From assembly GCF_009176705.1 (NCBI RefSeq), contig NZ_AP021846.1, positions 1,334,001 through 1,398,000 of the forward strand: 64,000 nucleotides of DNA, written 5' to 3'. Positions 25,538 to 35,036 of this stretch are shown one piece after another. Position 1 is the stretch's first letter. Each line of letters opens with the position of its first letter. The stretch is from Pseudoalteromonas sp. A25. GTDB lineage: Bacteria; Pseudomonadota; Gammaproteobacteria; Enterobacterales; Alteromonadaceae. Under the pieces are notes generated by a model. The model was not told where the DNA came from, made no database searches, and saw nothing but the letters and a program-made list of their open reading frames with translations. A program made the translations under genes and the position numbers.

Positions 25538-26460
25538 AACTGACTTTAATAGGGTTACTGTTAGTAGGGTGCAATGTAGCCGCACAAAACGTCAATATTC
25601 AAACACAAGATTGGATCAAAGATGGCGTGTTCACCCAAGGCGTAGAAGGCCCGGCGGTAGATGCTAAGGGCAGATTGTATGCCGTTAACCATGGCCAAGA
25701 AGGCACAATCGGAGTTGTAACAGGGCAAGGGCATGCTAAAACGTTGTTGCGGTTGCCTAATGGTTCAATTGGAAATGGCATTCGTTTTGATAAGCAAGGC
25801 AATATGTTTATTGCTGACTATGTCAATCACAATGTTCTGCGCCTATCTGCGGCTGCGCTTAGTCAGGACGTTGATGTGGCTAAACACCTCAGTGTATATG
25901 CACATAACAGTAAAATGAATCAACCTAATGATTTGGCAATAATGGATAATGGTATTTTGTTTGCCAGCGATCCGCATTGGCAAACTAACACCGGTAATTT
26001 GTGGCGTATAGGCATTGATGGCAGCACTGACTTGATGGAAGCAAATATGGGGACTACCAATGGTGTGGCGGTGAGTCCAGATAATAAAAGGCTTTACGTC
26101 AATGAAAGTGTGCAGCGTAAGGTATGGCGTTATGATCTGGAGGCAAATGGCAATATTTCTAACAAGCAGCTTCATATTGAATTTGCCGATTTTGGTTTAG
26201 ATGGTATGAGAACCGATACTCAGGGTAACTTGTATATCGCTCGATATGGTGCGGGAAAGGTTGCCGTGGTATCGCCAGCAGGCGAGTTGCTTGAGCAAAT
26301 TAATCTCAAAGGTCAGTTCCCTACAAACGTGGCATTTGGTGGTAACGATGGTAAAAGCGTATTTGTGACCATGCAAAAGCGAGGTGCCATTGAAGTGTTC
26401 AAGGCGAACTACGTTGGTAGAAGTTTTATCACCAATATCGCATCAATGGACGCTAAATAA
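25516..26460 (+). CDS. SMP-30/gluconolactonase-like lipoprotein
   Basis: A 314-residue six-bladed beta-propeller of the SMP-30/gluconolactonase/LRE type. Residues 1-19 form a lipoprotein signal with lipobox LVGC (Cys19), so it is membrane-anchored outside the cytoplasm. Repeats such as NGIRFDKQGNMFIADYVNHN and QPNDLAIMDNGILFASDPHW are the propeller's metal-binding strands. It overlaps the GH20 gene by 22 bp. A second possible start is ATG 25534. In an oxidised-chitin operon its natural role would be opening 1,5-lactones made by C1-oxidising lytic polysaccharide monooxygenases; that is inference. Confidence 0.85.
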   Translation: MHRTKKMKLTLIGLLLVGCNVAAQNVNIQTQDWIKDGVFTQGVEGPAVDAKGRLYAVNHGQEGTIGVVTGQGHAKTLLRLPNGSIGNGIRFDKQGNMFIADYVNHNVLRLSAAALSQDVDVAKHLSVYAHNSKMNQPNDLAIMDNGILFASDPHWQTNTGNLWRIGIDGSTDLMEANMGTTNGVAVSPDNKRLYVNESVQRKVWRYDLEANGNISNKQLHIEFADFGLDGMRTDTQGNLYIARYGAGKVAVVSPAGELLEQINLKGQFPTNVAFGGNDGKSVFVTMQKRGAIEVFKANYVGRSFITNIASMDAK

Positions 26461-26642
26461 TTGCTATAAAAAGTTTTATCGTGCCTATTGGTGAAACAAT
26501 CGTGATCGGTAAAGGTTAATTTTTTAAATAGATGGTTACGTACTCATAGACTGAGATAAATATTTAACTTCCAATTTGTGCCTAAAACCTTTAGCCTTAG
26601 GCCCACATAAGTGATAATTACGTAAATGAATGGAGTAGTATT

Positions 26643-27353
26643 ATGGCGGAGCAACAAGTGCAGCCTTTACACAACGAGAAGCATGCCAACATCAAAGTAC
26701 AAAATGGCATTAACGTTGATTTCTTAAAATCACAGCACTTAATCCCAGTGGTCGCACATGAGTTCGCTCGTGTAGCAACAGAGTTCCCAATGGCGTTCGT
26801 TAAAAATAACGAAACAGGCCAGTTTCAAGCGGTTGCAATGTTTGGTTTAGAGCCAGGCGAAAACCTATTTGTTCAAGACGGCAAATGGAATGCAGGGTTT
26901 GCACCTTTAGCGGTAACTCGTTACCCATTTGGTCTTGTTAAGCACCCTGAAGAAGATCAATATGGCATTGTTATCGATGAAGCCAGCCCACTAGTTGGTG
27001 AAGAAGAAGGTAATGCGCTATTTGAAGGCGGTAAAGAAACTGAATATCTTGCTCGTCGTAAAGAAGCGCTTGTTAACTTCATCGAGTTTTCACGTGTAAC
27101 TGAAGCGTTCACAAAACACTTAGCTGATAAAGAGCTGCTTGTTCAACAAACTCTTACTGTTGAAATCAAGGGCGAGAAAAAAGACATCAATGGTATTTAT
27201 CTAGTTGATGAGCGTAAGCTAAACGAGTTAAGCGATGAAGATTACCTAGAGCTGCGTAAGCGTGGCTATTTAGCTCCTATTTTTGCTTTCTTAACGTCAA
27301 CACACCAAGTTGCACGTTTAGCACGTTTAAAAGCACAGCGTGCTGAAGCTTAA
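26643..27353 (+). CDS. SapC-family protein
   Basis: A 236-residue SapC family protein. The family core HLIPVVAHEFARVATEFPMAFVKN and VTRYPFGLV is clear. SapC proteins were named after S-layer transport in Campylobacter, but in Alteromonadales and Caulobacter they sit beside TonB receptors and tryptophan-halogenase homologues in sugar-use loci, with no defined role. Here it lies 182 bp after the proposed oxidised-chitin operon and has its own GGAG ribosome site and a strong terminator, so it is a single-gene unit. There is no signal peptide. Confidence 0.88.
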   Translation: MAEQQVQPLHNEKHANIKVQNGINVDFLKSQHLIPVVAHEFARVATEFPMAFVKNNETGQFQAVAMFGLEPGENLFVQDGKWNAGFAPLAVTRYPFGLVKHPEEDQYGIVIDEASPLVGEEEGNALFEGGKETEYLARRKEALVNFIEFSRVTEAFTKHLADKELLVQQTLTVEIKGEKKDINGIYLVDERKLNELSDEDYLELRKRGYLAPIFAFLTSTHQVARLARLKAQRAEA

Positions 27354-27380
27354 TAACGGCGATACAAAATAATTAAGAAA

Positions 27381-27404
27381 AAGGCACCCTCGGGTGCCTT
27401 TTTT
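27381..27404 (+). terminator. Terminator after SapC gene
   Basis: AAGGCACCC and GGGTGCCTT form a 9-bp GC-rich stem with a two-base loop and a T-run, about 30 bp after the stop codon. This is a classic intrinsic terminator. Confidence 0.92.
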
Positions 27405-27483
27405 ATTGGCTGAACGTTTAGTCGCGTTTTTATTGCAAGTTGTTATGTTGACCAGCATGGTTAAGTTTTGAGGGGAGAAAATA

Positions 27484-28542
27484 ATGAAACAGAGATATTC
27501 GTTGGTACCCATACTCGGGTTATGTCTTACTATATCAAGTCATGCTTATGCGAAAAACGCAGAAGAGAACAAACTTGCAGTTAAACCTATTGCTATCGCA
27601 ATTCATGGCGGAGCTGGAACCATAGAAAAAAGTCGTTTTAGTAAAGAGCAAGACGTGGCGTATCGAGCGAAATTAAAAGAAGCGGTCGAAGCTGGTTATG
27701 CCGTGCTAGAGGCCGGTGGTGAAAGCTTAGACGCTATAACAACTGCGATAAATGTGTTGGAAGACTCGCCGTTTTTTAATGCAGGTAAAGGAGCCGTGTA
27801 TACCTACGATGAAGAGCATGAATTGGATGCATCGATTATGGATGGCCGAGACCGACAAGCCGGTGCTATAGCTGGGGTAAAGCATATTAAAAACCCTATC
27901 AATTTGGCCAGAAAAGTAATGACAGACTCGGTCCATGTATTGCTAAGTGGTGAAGGTGCAGAAGACTTTGCAAAACGTCAGGGATTCGATTTAATTGATA
28001 ATCATTACTTTGATACGCCACATCGACTGGAAGCATTAAAAAGTGCAAAGCAAAAATTAGAGGCTAAAAAGTCAGGCACAAAGTCTTATCAAGCGGCGCA
28101 TCAAGCTCTCCCTAGTCAATATAAAATGGGCACTGTGGGGGCGGTTGCATTGGATCAACACGGCAACTTAGCGGCAGGCACTTCAACAGGTGGAATGACC
28201 GCAAAGCGGTTTGGCAGAATAGGAGACTCTCCTGTGATTGGAGCAGGCACGTTCGCTGATAACCGCTCATGTGCTGTTTCAGCGACTGGCCATGGCGAGT
28301 ATTTTATTCGCTACAGTGTTGCCAGTGACATTTGTGCGCGTGTGCAGTATCAAAACAAATCCATTACGCAGGCCGGCAACGAAGTGATACATGACGTTTT
28401 GGCTCCAATTGGCGGCACGGGCGGGGTGATCATTGTTGATGCAAAAGGAAATATCAGTATGCCATTTAATACTAAAGGCATGTATCGAGCAAGTAAATCG
28501 AGCACTCAAAATACTTATGTCGGGATCTTTAAAAAGGATTGA
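27484..28542 (+). CDS. Isoaspartyl peptidase/L-asparaginase (Ntn hydrolase), exported
   Basis: A 352-residue plant-type asparaginase (IaaA family) with a signal peptide ending near AYA (residue 23). The precursor self-cleaves before the nucleophile, here Thr217 in MGTVGAVALDQ. Further family motifs are IAIHGGAGTIEK at the N-terminus, FFNAGKGAVYTYDEEHELDASIMDG, and AAGTSTGGMTAKRFGRIGDSP. It hydrolyses isoaspartyl dipeptides and asparagine, probably in the periplasm. The ATG follows GAGGGGAGAAAATA, a good ribosome site. It has its own terminator. Confidence 0.93.
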   Translation: MKQRYSLVPILGLCLTISSHAYAKNAEENKLAVKPIAIAIHGGAGTIEKSRFSKEQDVAYRAKLKEAVEAGYAVLEAGGESLDAITTAINVLEDSPFFNAGKGAVYTYDEEHELDASIMDGRDRQAGAIAGVKHIKNPINLARKVMTDSVHVLLSGEGAEDFAKRQGFDLIDNHYFDTPHRLEALKSAKQKLEAKKSGTKSYQAAHQALPSQYKMGTVGAVALDQHGNLAAGTSTGGMTAKRFGRIGDSPVIGAGTFADNRSCAVSATGHGEYFIRYSVASDICARVQYQNKSITQAGNEVIHDVLAPIGGTGGVIIVDAKGNISMPFNTKGMYRASKSSTQNTYVGIFKKD

Positions 28543-28562
28543 AAAAACAGGCAATTCCGTAC

Positions 28563-28595
28563 ACGCCAGCTATAGTTAAATTGCTGGCGTTTTTT
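28563..28595 (+). terminator. Terminator after the asparaginase gene
   Basis: ACGCCAGC (28563-28570) and GCTGGCGT (28583-28590) followed by six T's, 20 bp after the stop. Confidence 0.92.
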
Positions 28596-28612
28596 ATATG
28601 GAGCAAATAATT

Positions 28613-29041
28613 ATGCAATCGATTAAAGTCGCTGATTACTTAAATCATCGCCCTGTTACCTTCACTGTTGAAATGCGTATCGAGTCTGCGGTCGAAAAAC
28701 TATTACAAAGCGCGCAATCGGGTGGGCCTGTTATTGATAGCGATAAGCGCGTTGTGGGCTTTTTATCAGAGCAAGACTGTTTGAGAAAAATGTTAGAAGC
28801 CACCTATCAGAATGAATCACACAGTGTGGTTGGTGATGTTATGAGCGCTAATCCTGTTTGTGTAAGCCCCAACGACAGTATTGTGCAAATAGCAGATAAA
28901 ATGACGGTAAATAAACCTAAAGTGTATCCTGTTATAGATGAAGACGGTCGGTTAATGGGTGTGATCAGTCGAGCTAACGTGCTGTTAGCGATTGATAAGC
29001 ATTTGCATGACGCTTATACCTCTGGTCACAGGTATGTGTAA
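28613..29041 (+). CDS. Tandem CBS-domain protein
   Basis: A small protein of about 142 residues made of two CBS domains (roughly residues 5-60 and 75-130), as in VIDSDKRVVGFLSEQDCLRKM and VIDEDGRLMGVISRANVLLAI. Such proteins bind adenine nucleotides and tune partner enzymes or channels; the partner is not evident. ATG 28613 is preferred over the in-frame ATG 28598 because TGGAG sits nine bases before it, and 28598 directly abuts the upstream terminator. Confidence 0.88.
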   Translation: MQSIKVADYLNHRPVTFTVEMRIESAVEKLLQSAQSGGPVIDSDKRVVGFLSEQDCLRKMLEATYQNESHSVVGDVMSANPVCVSPNDSIVQIADKMTVNKPKVYPVIDEDGRLMGVISRANVLLAIDKHLHDAYTSGHRYV

Positions 29042-29156
29042 AGTAGATTTACTATTAGCTCAAGCGCAACGAGATATTCTGCGTTAGAGCATAGGCTCAG
29101 TGAACGGTTTTTGATACACTACGCGCTCTTAAATTTAACAATGAATAGGTAGTGTA

Positions 29157-32100
29157 GTGAGTGTAGGACCACTGTTTGCTGAGCTGAAGTCTTGTCTGAA
29201 GAAAGATCAGTTTATTCTTAAAAAGCGTTTGCATGGTGCAAAAAAAATTGCTGATGCAAACAAACAAGGCAAAGTGGTTGCCACAATTAAAGCTGCGATA
29301 GAAAAAAGCCAGTCACTTAAAATACAGCGCAGCGAACACTTACCTCAAGTTTCTTACCCCGAACAACTGCCCGTCAGTCAGAAAAAAGACGAGATAAAAG
29401 CTGCTATTGAAAGCAACCAGGTCGTGATTGTTGCAGGTGAAACGGGCTCCGGTAAAACCACTCAGCTCCCGAAGATCTGTTTAGAGTTAGGCCGAGGTGT
29501 TGATGGTTACATCGGCCATACTCAGCCAAGGAGGCTAGCCGCACGTAGTGTCGCTAACCGTATTGCCGAAGAGCTTAACTGCGAACTAGGTCAACAAGTC
29601 GGCTTTAAAATTCGTTTTAGCGATCAAGTGTCTGATAATACCTATGTAAAGTTGATGACTGACGGTATTTTACTCGCAGAAATTCAGCAAGATAGATATT
29701 TAAATCAGTACGATACCATCATCATCGATGAAGCCCATGAACGCAGTCTGAATATTGATTTTATTCTTGGTTATCTTAAAAATTTGTTACCTAAGCGCCC
29801 TGATCTTAAAGTGATCATTACCTCAGCAACCATTGATCCAGAGCGCTTCTCTAAACATTTTAACAATGCACCAATCATCGAAGTGTCGGGCCGCACTTAC
29901 CCTGTTGAAGTGAGATATAGGCCTGTTTTAGATACCGCAAGTAATGATAGCGAAGCAGAAAGCGATCAATTGCAAGGTATTTTTGATGCGGTAGATGAGT
30001 TGTGTTCTGAAGGTCCTGGCGACATTTTAATTTTTATGAACGGCGAACGAGAAATTCGTGATACGGCAGAGGCACTAGACAAGCGCAACCTAAAAGGCGT
30101 TGAGGTGTTACCTTTGTTTGCGCGCTTGTCTAATGCCGAGCAAAACCGTATTTTTGCACCACATAGTCAACGACGTATTGTGTTATCAACCAACGTTGCA
30201 GAAACGTCTTTAACGGTACCCGGTATTCGTTATGTCATTGACCCAGGAACAGCCAGGATCAGCCGCTACAGCTACCGTACTAAAGTGCAGCGTTTGCCAA
30301 TAGAGCCTGTTTCTCAAGCCAGTGCGAACCAGCGTAAGGGTCGATGTGGTCGTGTTGAAGCGGGTATTTGTATCCGTTTATATTCAGAAGATGACTTTTT
30401 GTCACGCCCTGAGTTTACCGACCCAGAAATACTCAGAACTAACCTTGCGTCAGTTATTTTACAAATGCTCGGTCTTGGGCTTGGTGATATTACTGAGTTT
30501 CCGTTCGTACAAGCGCCTGACAGTCGTAATATCAATGATGGTATAGCGCTGTTAGAGGAGCTTGAAGCTGTTCATCCAAGTAAGCGACGTCAAAGCACTA
30601 AGCTAACCCAATCAGGGCGTACATTAAGCCGTTTACCTATCGACCCTCGTTTAGCCAAAATGGTCTTTACAGCAGACAAGCTGGGTGCGCTCAGAGAAGT
30701 GATTGTGATCGTGGCTGCTTTATCTATTCAAGACCCTAGAGAGCGTCCTCAAGATAAACGAGGCGCAGCAGATGAGAAGCACGCTAGATTTGAGCATCCA
30801 GATTCAGATTTTGTTGCCTTCTTGAACCTGTGGTATTACATCGAACAACAGCAACAAGAATTATCTCGCGCACAGTTTAGAAAGCTATGCCAAAAAGATT
30901 TCTTGGCATATATGCGTATTCGAGAATGGCAAGATATTGTTTATCAGTTAAGTACCATCTGCGGGGAAATGAATATGCAGTTGAGTGATAATCAAGCTGA
31001 GCTCGACAATGTTCACCAAGCGCTGTTAAGTGGTATGTTGAGTCATATTGGCGCCAAGGATGAAAAGCAGCATTACAAAGGTGCACGTAATAGTCAATTT
31101 CATATTTTCCCGGGTTCAAGCCTGTTTAAAAAGAGCCCTAAGTGGTTGATGTCAGCAGAGTTGGTTGAAACCAGTAAACTCTATGCGCGCATTAACGCCA
31201 AAATTGATGTGAACTGGATTGCACCATTAGCGCAGCATGTGGTTAAACGCAGTTTTAGCGAACCACATTGGGAGAAAAAGCCCGGCTGTATTATCGCTTT
31301 TGAACAGCAAACCTTATTTGGGTTGATTATTGTTGCGCGTAAGCGAACGGTTTATAGCCAAATAGAGCCCAAACTTTGTCGAGAATTATTTATCAAAGAA
31401 GGATTGATTTCACAGCAGCTTGGGCAAAATGAAGGGTTTTTACAACACAATCAATCGCTAATAGACGACATTCATGTGCTAGAGCAAAAGGCTCGTCGTC
31501 GCGATATTCTGGTTGATGAGCAAACTTTGTTTGAATTCTATGATCAGCGCATTCCACAAGATGTTTGCACACGTGCGGGCTTCAATCACTGGTGGAAAAA
31601 GCAAAAACAAACTGATAAGCGCTTTTTGCATATGAGCAAAGAGTTGCTGATGCAGCATGATGCTAAACAGATCACTGAGTTTGATTACCCCGATGTGTGG
31701 CAGCAAGGTAATTTAATGTTGCCGCTGGAATATCACTTTGAACCAGGGCAAGCCGTTGACGGTGTTTTAGTGAGTATTCCATTAGCATTGTTAAACCAAG
31801 TCGATGAGCAGGGTTTTGATTGGCATGTGCCGGCATTTCGCCATGAATTGATCTGTGGTTTGATCAAAAGCTTACCAAAAAACTTACGTCGCAACTTTGT
31901 ACCAGCGCCCAATTATGCCGATGCGGTATTGGCATCAATAGAGCCCATGCAAGGCGCTTTGCTTGAAGTTTTAGCCAATCGCTTATTACGCATGACTGGC
32001 GTGAAAGTGGAAGTTGAAGACTGGGACTTAACTGCGCTTGACTCACATTTAAAAATTCAGTTTCAAGTAATAGGTGATAACAACCAAGTTATTGCTCATG

Positions 32101-33041
32101 GCTTTGAACTACAAACGCTCAAAGAGCAATTGCAAGGAAAGGTATCTGATACTCTTTCTCAGGTAGCTGAAAAAGGCATAGAGCGCACAGACTTAACCCA
32201 ATGGGAATTTGGGCAACTGCCGGCAGAATACACTAAAAAGCAAGGAAACTATGAAATAAAGGCGTTTCCTGCGCTGGTGGATAAAAAGTCTTCTACGGCG
32301 ATTGAACTATTCGATAACCCAACCAAGGCTTTGGTTGCTCATCAAAAGGGCTTACGCCGTTTGGTGCTATTAAATGTACCGTCACCAATAAAATATTTAC
32401 AACAACACTTACCAAATAAAGCAAAGCTCGGTTTGTATTTTAACCCATTCGGTAAAGTACAAGATCTGATCGACGACTGTATTGCAGCTGGGGTTGACTT
32501 ATTGTTAGCTGATGATAATGATATTCGTGATGAGCAAGCGTTTGAACAAGCAAAAGAACGTATCCGAGGTGATCTAGGTGATGCAGTTGTCAGTATTGCT
32601 ACTCAAGTTGAACAGGTATTGAGTATTGCGCATGCAATTAACAAGCGCATGAAAGGCAGGGTCGACCTGACGATGATAACAGCGCATGGAGATATTAAGT
32701 CTCAACTAGAGTCGCTTATCTTTAAGGGCTTTGTGAGTGCTCATGGTGCAGCGAAGTTGCCTGACCTGCTACGTTACATGAAAGCGATAGAAAAGCGTTT
32801 AGAAAAGCTACCTGTTGACCCAAACAGAGATAGGCTATGTGTGCTCGAACTCGAAAAAGTGGCCGATGCATATCAAAAAGTGGTGTCACGTATTCCAAAA
32901 GGGCATCCTTTACCCGATAATGTAATGGATATCTTTTGGATGCAGCAAGAGCTGCGAGTATCATTATTTGCGCAAACCCTTGGCACACCTTATCCAATCT
33001 CAGCAAAGCGGGTAATGAATGCTTTGAAGGAATGTGAATAA
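29157..33041 (+). CDS. hrpA: ATP-dependent RNA helicase HrpA
   Basis: A 1294-residue DEAH-box helicase, nearly the length of Escherichia coli HrpA (1300). Visible motifs are Walker A VAGETGSGKTTQLP (about residues 92-105), QPRRLAARSVA, the DEAH box DEAHERSLNIDF, SAT (TSATIDPERFSKHF) and motif VI QRKGRCGRV. The helicase-associated and OB-fold domains follow, then the long HrpA-specific C-terminal domain. HrpA resolves stalled or collided ribosomes on mRNA. It starts with GTG 29157; no closer ATG fits. It is a stand-alone gene. Confidence 0.96.
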   Translation: MSVGPLFAELKSCLKKDQFILKKRLHGAKKIADANKQGKVVATIKAAIEKSQSLKIQRSEHLPQVSYPEQLPVSQKKDEIKAAIESNQVVIVAGETGSGKTTQLPKICLELGRGVDGYIGHTQPRRLAARSVANRIAEELNCELGQQVGFKIRFSDQVSDNTYVKLMTDGILLAEIQQDRYLNQYDTIIIDEAHERSLNIDFILGYLKNLLPKRPDLKVIITSATIDPERFSKHFNNAPIIEVSGRTYPVEVRYRPVLDTASNDSEAESDQLQGIFDAVDELCSEGPGDILIFMNGEREIRDTAEALDKRNLKGVEVLPLFARLSNAEQNRIFAPHSQRRIVLSTNVAETSLTVPGIRYVIDPGTARISRYSYRTKVQRLPIEPVSQASANQRKGRCGRVEAGICIRLYSEDDFLSRPEFTDPEILRTNLASVILQMLGLGLGDITEFPFVQAPDSRNINDGIALLEELEAVHPSKRRQSTKLTQSGRTLSRLPIDPRLAKMVFTADKLGALREVIVIVAALSIQDPRERPQDKRGAADEKHARFEHPDSDFVAFLNLWYYIEQQQQELSRAQFRKLCQKDFLAYMRIREWQDIVYQLSTICGEMNMQLSDNQAELDNVHQALLSGMLSHIGAKDEKQHYKGARNSQFHIFPGSSLFKKSPKWLMSAELVETSKLYARINAKIDVNWIAPLAQHVVKRSFSEPHWEKKPGCIIAFEQQTLFGLIIVARKRTVYSQIEPKLCRELFIKEGLISQQLGQNEGFLQHNQSLIDDIHVLEQKARRRDILVDEQTLFEFYDQRIPQDVCTRAGFNHWWKKQKQTDKRFLHMSKELLMQHDAKQITEFDYPDVWQQGNLMLPLEYHFEPGQAVDGVLVSIPLALLNQVDEQGFDWHVPAFRHELICGLIKSLPKNLRRNFVPAPNYADAVLASIEPMQGALLEVLANRLLRMTGVKVEVEDWDLTALDSHLKIQFQVIGDNNQVIAHGFELQTLKEQLQGKVSDTLSQVAEKGIERTDLTQWEFGQLPAEYTKKQGNYEIKAFPALVDKKSSTAIELFDNPTKALVAHQKGLRRLVLLNVPSPIKYLQQHLPNKAKLGLYFNPFGKVQDLIDDCIAAGVDLLLADDNDIRDEQAFEQAKERIRGDLGDAVVSIATQVEQVLSIAHAINKRMKGRVDLTMITAHGDIKSQLESLIFKGFVSAHGAAKLPDLLRYMKAIEKRLEKLPVDPNRDRLCVLELEKVADAYQKVVSRIPKGHPLPDNVMDIFWMQQELRVSLFAQTLGTPYPISAKRVMNALKECE

Positions 33042-33129
33042 TTGCTTTATTAACTTGCAATTTACCCCAAGCCAATTACCTTATTAATAGGAACTATTTT
33101 TGGATTTTGAAAAGGAAGTGACATCAACT

Positions 33130-33513
33130 ATGTCCACTCATGAACAAAGGAATAACACGCCCCATGTATTGGTGGTCGATGATGAATATTTTAACTATGA
33201 AATGCTCAGCATGGCTTTGTCTGATGCGTTTACGCTTAGTTATGCCGATTCGGGAAAAAGTTGTTTATCCAATGCGATAGCACACAGACCCGACGCCATT
33301 TTGCTAGACGTATGCATGCCAGGCCTTGATGGGTATGACACATGTCGCATGTTAAAAAATACACCGGAAACTAAAGATATTCCTGTGGTAATGGTGTCTG
33401 GATTAGAGTCAGAACAAGAGCAACAAGCTGGCTATGAAGCGGGCTGTGACGCCTATGTGATCAAGCCGTTCACCATTCAATCCTTATTAGAACAACTAAA
33501 ATCAATGGTTTAA
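33130..33513 (+). CDS. Single-domain response regulator
   Basis: A receiver-only response regulator of about 127 residues. The acidic pair is in VLVVDDEY, the phosphoacceptor is Asp60 (AILLDVCMPG, counted from ATG 33130), and the conserved Lys is in VIKPFT. No output domain is present, so it acts through protein contacts. ATG 33130 follows AGGAAG; an in-frame TTG at 33100 is a weaker alternative. The PilZ gene ten bases downstream suggests a joint signalling unit. Confidence 0.88.
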   Translation: MSTHEQRNNTPHVLVVDDEYFNYEMLSMALSDAFTLSYADSGKSCLSNAIAHRPDAILLDVCMPGLDGYDTCRMLKNTPETKDIPVVMVSGLESEQEQQAGYEAGCDAYVIKPFTIQSLLEQLKSMV

Positions 33514-33522
33514 GGGGGTAGT

Positions 33523-33813
33523 ATGTTGCACGAAGACAAACGACGGTTTATGCGTATGATGGTTAACGCAAAGGCTAGGTTAACGATATTAGAGTCGGGT
33601 TTAACTTTTGACGGCAAATGTCATGACTTAAGTGCAACAGGGTTGTCGATAGAAGTCACTGAGCCCGTTGAAGCAAATACCATGATGGAAATACATATTG
33701 ACTCAACCAGTGCGGCTATCCCACCACTGAACGCCCATGCTAATGTTGTGCGCTGCTCGCAAGAGCAAGATGGTCAATATGTGTTGGGGTTGGAAATAAC
33801 CCAGTTTAATTAA
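33523..33813 (+). CDS. PilZ-domain protein
   Basis: A 96-residue PilZ domain, the cyclic-di-GMP binding fold. The RxxxR motif appears at RRFMR (residues 7-11) and the D/NxSxxG motif as DLSATGLS. Following the receiver gene by nine bases with a clear AAGGGGG ribosome site, it is probably translated with it. The likely role is a small c-di-GMP effector linked to the response regulator; the target (motility, adhesion) is not visible. Confidence 0.88.
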   Translation: MLHEDKRRFMRMMVNAKARLTILESGLTFDGKCHDLSATGLSIEVTEPVEANTMMEIHIDSTSAAIPPLNAHANVVRCSQEQDGQYVLGLEITQFN

Positions 33814-33820
33814 AAACTTT

Positions 33821-33862
33821 AACTCTTCGCATAGCCTTATGTTGAGCGCTATGTAAAGAGTT
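33821..33862. terminator. Hairpin after the PilZ gene
   Basis: AACTCTT/AAGAGTT and inner CATAGC/GCTATG arms make an interrupted 13-bp stem (33821-33862) between convergent genes. There is no T-run on the plus strand, so termination is uncertain. Confidence 0.45.
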
Positions 33863-33908
33863 ATGTGAGAAGTGCCGATAACCAGGTTTACGCAGATGGT
33901 CTAAATTA

Positions 33909-35036
33909 CTATTGATTATTTTTTTGCTCACTCCCTTTTGCCAGTAGATGGCGCATTAGTTTCCTACCAAGCATCACAAACTCTCTACCACCACTTGAGG
34001 TAAGTAAAACGACTCCGCTATTCGATTGTGGAGCAAACACATATTCGCTGCCAAACCCGTCTAAGTCTCCGCCATGCCAATAAACGGTTTGTGGGTATAA
34101 TCCTAGTTCAGGTGTTGCTGAAAACATGCCATAACCGTAGTTCAGCCCATCGTACAAGCCAGTTGCATAGTCCACCTGACTTGAGAATAATGGGCTAGTT
34201 GGCTTATCTGCTGAATGATTGTTATAAGCGATAAGTTGCTTTTTCATTAATTCGAGCATGGCATCGATAGAGGCATATGCGCCGCCATGCGGTGTTAACA
34301 GGCCCATATCCCATGCATTTGTTGCAACATCTCTTTGGTCTTTACGATAGGGTGTTACAAGGCGCTTTTGAAGCTGAGGTGACAGTTGTACATATACATC
34401 ATTAACAGCAACGCCATCATTAATATAGTGCTTTACAAGTTGCGTGTAGGTTTTTCCAGACACTCTGCTTGCAATGTAGCCTAATAATGCATAGTTAAAA
34501 TTTGAGTAAGCAAATTTGCTATTGGGTTGATGATCAAGCTCTACAGTTTTTAGGGCTGTTAGTAGTTGAGCTTCGCTATATCCGCCTTTCATCGCATCGC
34601 CATCAACCCGTGTTACGTTGCTAGGATAGTTGGGTAACCCAGAGCGATGGCTTAGCAATGTATCTATTGTTATGTTTTTTAAAACGTTTTTTTCTATAGC
34701 TTGAAAATGGTCAGGGAGTAGCTCAGCAGCACTGCTAGTGCGTGATAATCGACCCTCATCAATCAACGCCAAGGTAATTATGCTGGTGAGCACTTTGGTT
34801 TGAGAACCAATTTGGAACAAGCTATCGTCTTTAATAGCTTGGTCACTATTTCGATTATAAACACCATAGCCGTGTTTAAACGTGACCTTGCCATTTTCAA
34901 TAACCCCTACTGATATAGCAGGTACGTTATTGGCCTTCATATAGGCTTTTATTTCGTTATCGAAAAAATCATTATCCGCAGATACAAAAGGTGAGATAAA
35001 GCACAGTGTAATAAGTGCTGAGCGAAAGAGAGTCAT
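33909..35036 (-). CDS. Exported class C beta-lactamase-like serine hydrolase
   Basis: A 375-residue serine hydrolase of the beta-lactamase class C/penicillin-binding-protein family, with a signal peptide (residues 1-20, ending VSA). The nucleophile motif SxxK is Ser78-Lys81 (GSQTK), the second motif is YSN (FAYSNFNYALLG), and HGGDLDGFGSEYVF takes the place of the KTG-like third motif. Members include esterases, D-peptidases and true lactamases. The HGG third motif is usual in esterase/peptidase-like members, so antibiotic resistance should not be assumed. It is transcribed alone and convergent with the PilZ gene. Confidence 0.88.
   Translation of the reverse strand: MTLFRSALITLCFISPFVSADNDFFDNEIKAYMKANNVPAISVGVIENGKVTFKHGYGVYNRNSDQAIKDDSLFQIGSQTKVLTSIITLALIDEGRLSRTSSAAELLPDHFQAIEKNVLKNITIDTLLSHRSGLPNYPSNVTRVDGDAMKGGYSEAQLLTALKTVELDHQPNSKFAYSNFNYALLGYIASRVSGKTYTQLVKHYINDGVAVNDVYVQLSPQLQKRLVTPYRKDQRDVATNAWDMGLLTPHGGAYASIDAMLELMKKQLIAYNNHSADKPTSPLFSSQVDYATGLYDGLNYGYGMFSATPELGLYPQTVYWHGGDLDGFGSEYVFAPQSNSGVVLLTSSGGREFVMLGRKLMRHLLAKGSEQKNNQ

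Noticed and set aside
33909..35036. Beta-lactam resistance gene
   Set aside because: The fold and SxxK/YSN motifs fit, but the HGG third motif and wide family function do not support calling it a resistance enzyme.
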